From an uncultured Alistipes sp. (lineage in GTDB: Bacteria; Bacteroidota; Bacteroidia; Bacteroidales; UBA932): a DNA stretch of 64,000 nt. Numbering within the stretch: position 1 is the first letter of the stretch; every line of letters starts with the position of its first letter. Positions 62,813 to 64,000 of this stretch are shown piece by piece. The notes beneath the pieces were generated by a model, which saw nothing but the letters and a program-made list of their open reading frames with translations, made no database searches and was not told the origin of the DNA. The stretch spans positions 1-64,000 of the forward strand of contig UQUJ01000004.1 in the NCBI GenBank assembly GCA_900544195.1. The letters are read 5' to 3'. Position numbers and translations under genes: made by a program.

Positions 62813-64000
62813 ATGCCTTATAATTTATTTGAACTCACTCAGATGAGCAGAGAGCAACTTGAAAAAGTCGCTCAGGATCATCAGATCAAGAACATCAAGA
62901 AATTCACAGATGAGAATCTGTCATTCGCGATACTGGACGCGCAGGCTGCCGCGGCTTCTCTCCAACCGATAGAAAAACCGAAGGCCAAGCGTGGAAGACC
63001 GCGCAAGAATCCACTTCCGGAACAGACCCGGACTCGGGCCACAAAGCCTGTCGCTTCCAAGAATGACAATAAGAAAGCCAAGGAGGAACAGGACGCAAAA
63101 ACGGAGCGGCAGAATATGAATGCAGAGCCTAAGGTTGAGCAGACTACGACTCCGGTTCCTGGTCAGGACGCTAAACCAGCGCCGAAGAAAAGAGGACGCA
63201 AGCCAAAGTCGGCATCCGTTCAGCCGCAGGCCGAAGCAGCCGTTCCTGACATTGACAAGAAGCCGGAGAGTGTGACAGAAAAGTCCGTTTCTGTGGAGGA
63301 GACCGCGCAGATGATTCCTGACGCTACTGCGCCGTCCCAGTCTGAGAAGCCTGTCAACGGCAAGGAGTTCATTCATGCGCTTTTTGATGATCTTAAGGAT
63401 GATCCGGCAGCTCATGCCGACATCAGCCGCCGGAAGCAGAAAAATAAATTTCAAGGACAAAATGGCCAGAATCCTAACCAGTCGAAGCCCCAGAATTTCC
63501 AGAACCTAAAGCCAAAGGCTCCGGAGGTTGAATTTGACGGCACGGTGGAGGCTACCGGAGTGCTTGAGATCATGCCGGACGGGTACGGCTTCCTTCGTTC
63601 CTCTGACTACAATTACCTGAATTCACCTGATGACATCTATGTCAGCCAGAGCCAGATAAAGAACAACGCCTTGAAATCAGGCGACACTGTCACCGGTGAG
63701 ATCCGTCCTCCAAAGGAAGGGGACAAATACTTCCCTCTCGTAAAGATCAACTACATCAACGGCCGTACTCCGGACTACATCCGCGACAGGGTTCCGTTTG
63801 ATTTCCTTACCCCTCTTTTCCCTGAGGAGAAGTTCAACCTTCTTGGACACGGTCACCAGAGCGACCCATCCTGTCGAATCGTGGACATGTTCACCCCAAT
63901 AGGGAAAGGTCAGCGTGGTCTGATCGTGTCACAGCCGAAGACAGGTAAGACAATGCTTTTGAAGTCCATAGCCAATGCCATCGCGGACAATCATCCTGAG
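62813..64000 (+). CDS. rho: Transcription termination factor Rho (5' part, cut by window end)
   Basis: 396 codons are visible with no stop before the window edge. Residues 1-45 form the Rho N-terminal helical domain ([12 protein letters not shown]). A disordered insert of about 190 residues follows (about 45-235), rich in Lys, Pro, Gln and Glu, with two AT-hook-like K-R-G-R-P-R-K and R-G-R-K-P-K motifs. The RNA-binding cold-shock domain follows ([14 protein letters not shown] near 250). The sequence ends just after Walker A ([11 protein letters not shown] near 375). Rho is the RNA helicase that ends transcription; Bacteroidota Rho typically carries such an insert. Confidence 0.95.
   Translation, partial: MPYNLFELTQMSREQLEKVAQDHQIKNIKKFTDENLSFAILDAQAAAASLQPIEKPKAKRGRPRKNPLPEQTRTRATKPVASKNDNKKAKEEQDAKTERQNMNAEPKVEQTTTPVPGQDAKPAPKKRGRKPKSASVQPQAEAAVPDIDKKPESVTEKSVSVEETAQMIPDATAPSQSEKPVNGKEFIHALFDDLKDDPAAHADISRRKQKNKFQGQNGQNPNQSKPQNFQNLKPKAPEVEFDGTVEATGVLEIMPDGYGFLRSSDYNYLNSPDDIYVSQSQIKNNALKSGDTVTGEIRPPKEGDKYFPLVKINYINGRTPDYIRDRVPFDFLTPLFPEEKFNLLGHGHQSDPSCRIVDMFTPIGKGQRGLIVSQPKTGKTMLLKSIANAIADNHPE

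Overview
This 64 kb window reads as ordinary chromosome from a member of the Bacteroidota, most likely order Bacteroidales. The evidence is gene content (TamL-type Omp85 lipoprotein, SbsA-type Ig lipoprotein, short ODC-fold arginine decarboxylase, BirA without HTH, flavodiiron protein, PPi-type phosphofructokinase, Rho with a long disordered insert). It is supported by promoters of the phylum-specific form TTTG-N19/20-TAnnTTTG and by the lack of strong Shine-Dalgarno sequences. Base composition is near 50% GC. A probable cysteate synthase hints at a sulfonolipid-making lineage such as a Rikenellaceae-like relative, but this is inference. I see no rRNA, tRNA, CRISPR array, complete IS element or prophage.

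Layout. (1) 113-3582: a CstA-family transporter, a lipoprotein-anchored peptide deformylase, a DUF3784 membrane protein and a chimeric pseudogene joining half of a free-methionine-sulfoxide reductase to half of a Nudix hydrolase. (2) 3670-7261 (minus): an envelope operon with a PagL-like lipid A deacylase, a lipoprotein, Maf, KdsC and DUF3467. (3) 7339-15471 (plus): valS, YbgC thioesterase, tatA-tatC, an ABC-F ATPase, a DUF2807 protein and a dipeptidase. (4) 15719-18580 (minus): cinA, pyrD and an XRE regulator. (5) 19083-30152: queA, an acyltransferase, a cysteate synthase-like enzyme, a Ca/Na antiporter, rarA, a flavodiiron protein, a Na/Pi transporter and an RlmD-type methyltransferase. (6) 30286-40617: tamL, arginine decarboxylase, a SPOUT methyltransferase, a receiver/PEP-synthase-like protein, a GH13 enzyme and PFK. 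(7) 40793-50169 (plus): ligA, YihY, rel, an Ig-like lipoprotein, a beta-barrel protein and ispG, tightly packed. (8) 50162-54054 (minus): rsfS-ftsH-cdsA-psd. (9) 54121-62681: birA, then dnaA-pepD-rpe (minus), and a divergent pair of N-acetylmuramoyl-L-alanine amidase and lptD. (10) 62813 to the window end: the first 396 codons of rho.

How the genes fit together. Much of the window builds or maintains the envelope: KdsC, PagL, LptD, TamL, TatAC, Psd, CdsA, FtsH and the amidase. The rest is core housekeeping: replication and repair (dnaA, ligA, rarA), translation (valS, queA, rlmD, rsfS), stringent response (rel) and central carbon metabolism (PFK, rpe, GH13).

The most unusual signal is not a gene. 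Four long hairpins (1757-1820, 21633-21702, 21830-21894, 30194-30264) have arms that differ from copy to copy yet stay self-complementary. They share an almost invariant centre, TTTTG-GTAACGTG-CAAAA. All four lie in three gaps between convergent genes. A fourth convergent gap (15472-15718) holds a different long palindrome. Two more patterns stand out: the hexamer GAATAT/ATATTC is strongly over-represented inside genes, and a 25-bp REP-like palindrome occurs once between genes and once inside a GH13 gene, where it adds the peptide SLRQAQRP.
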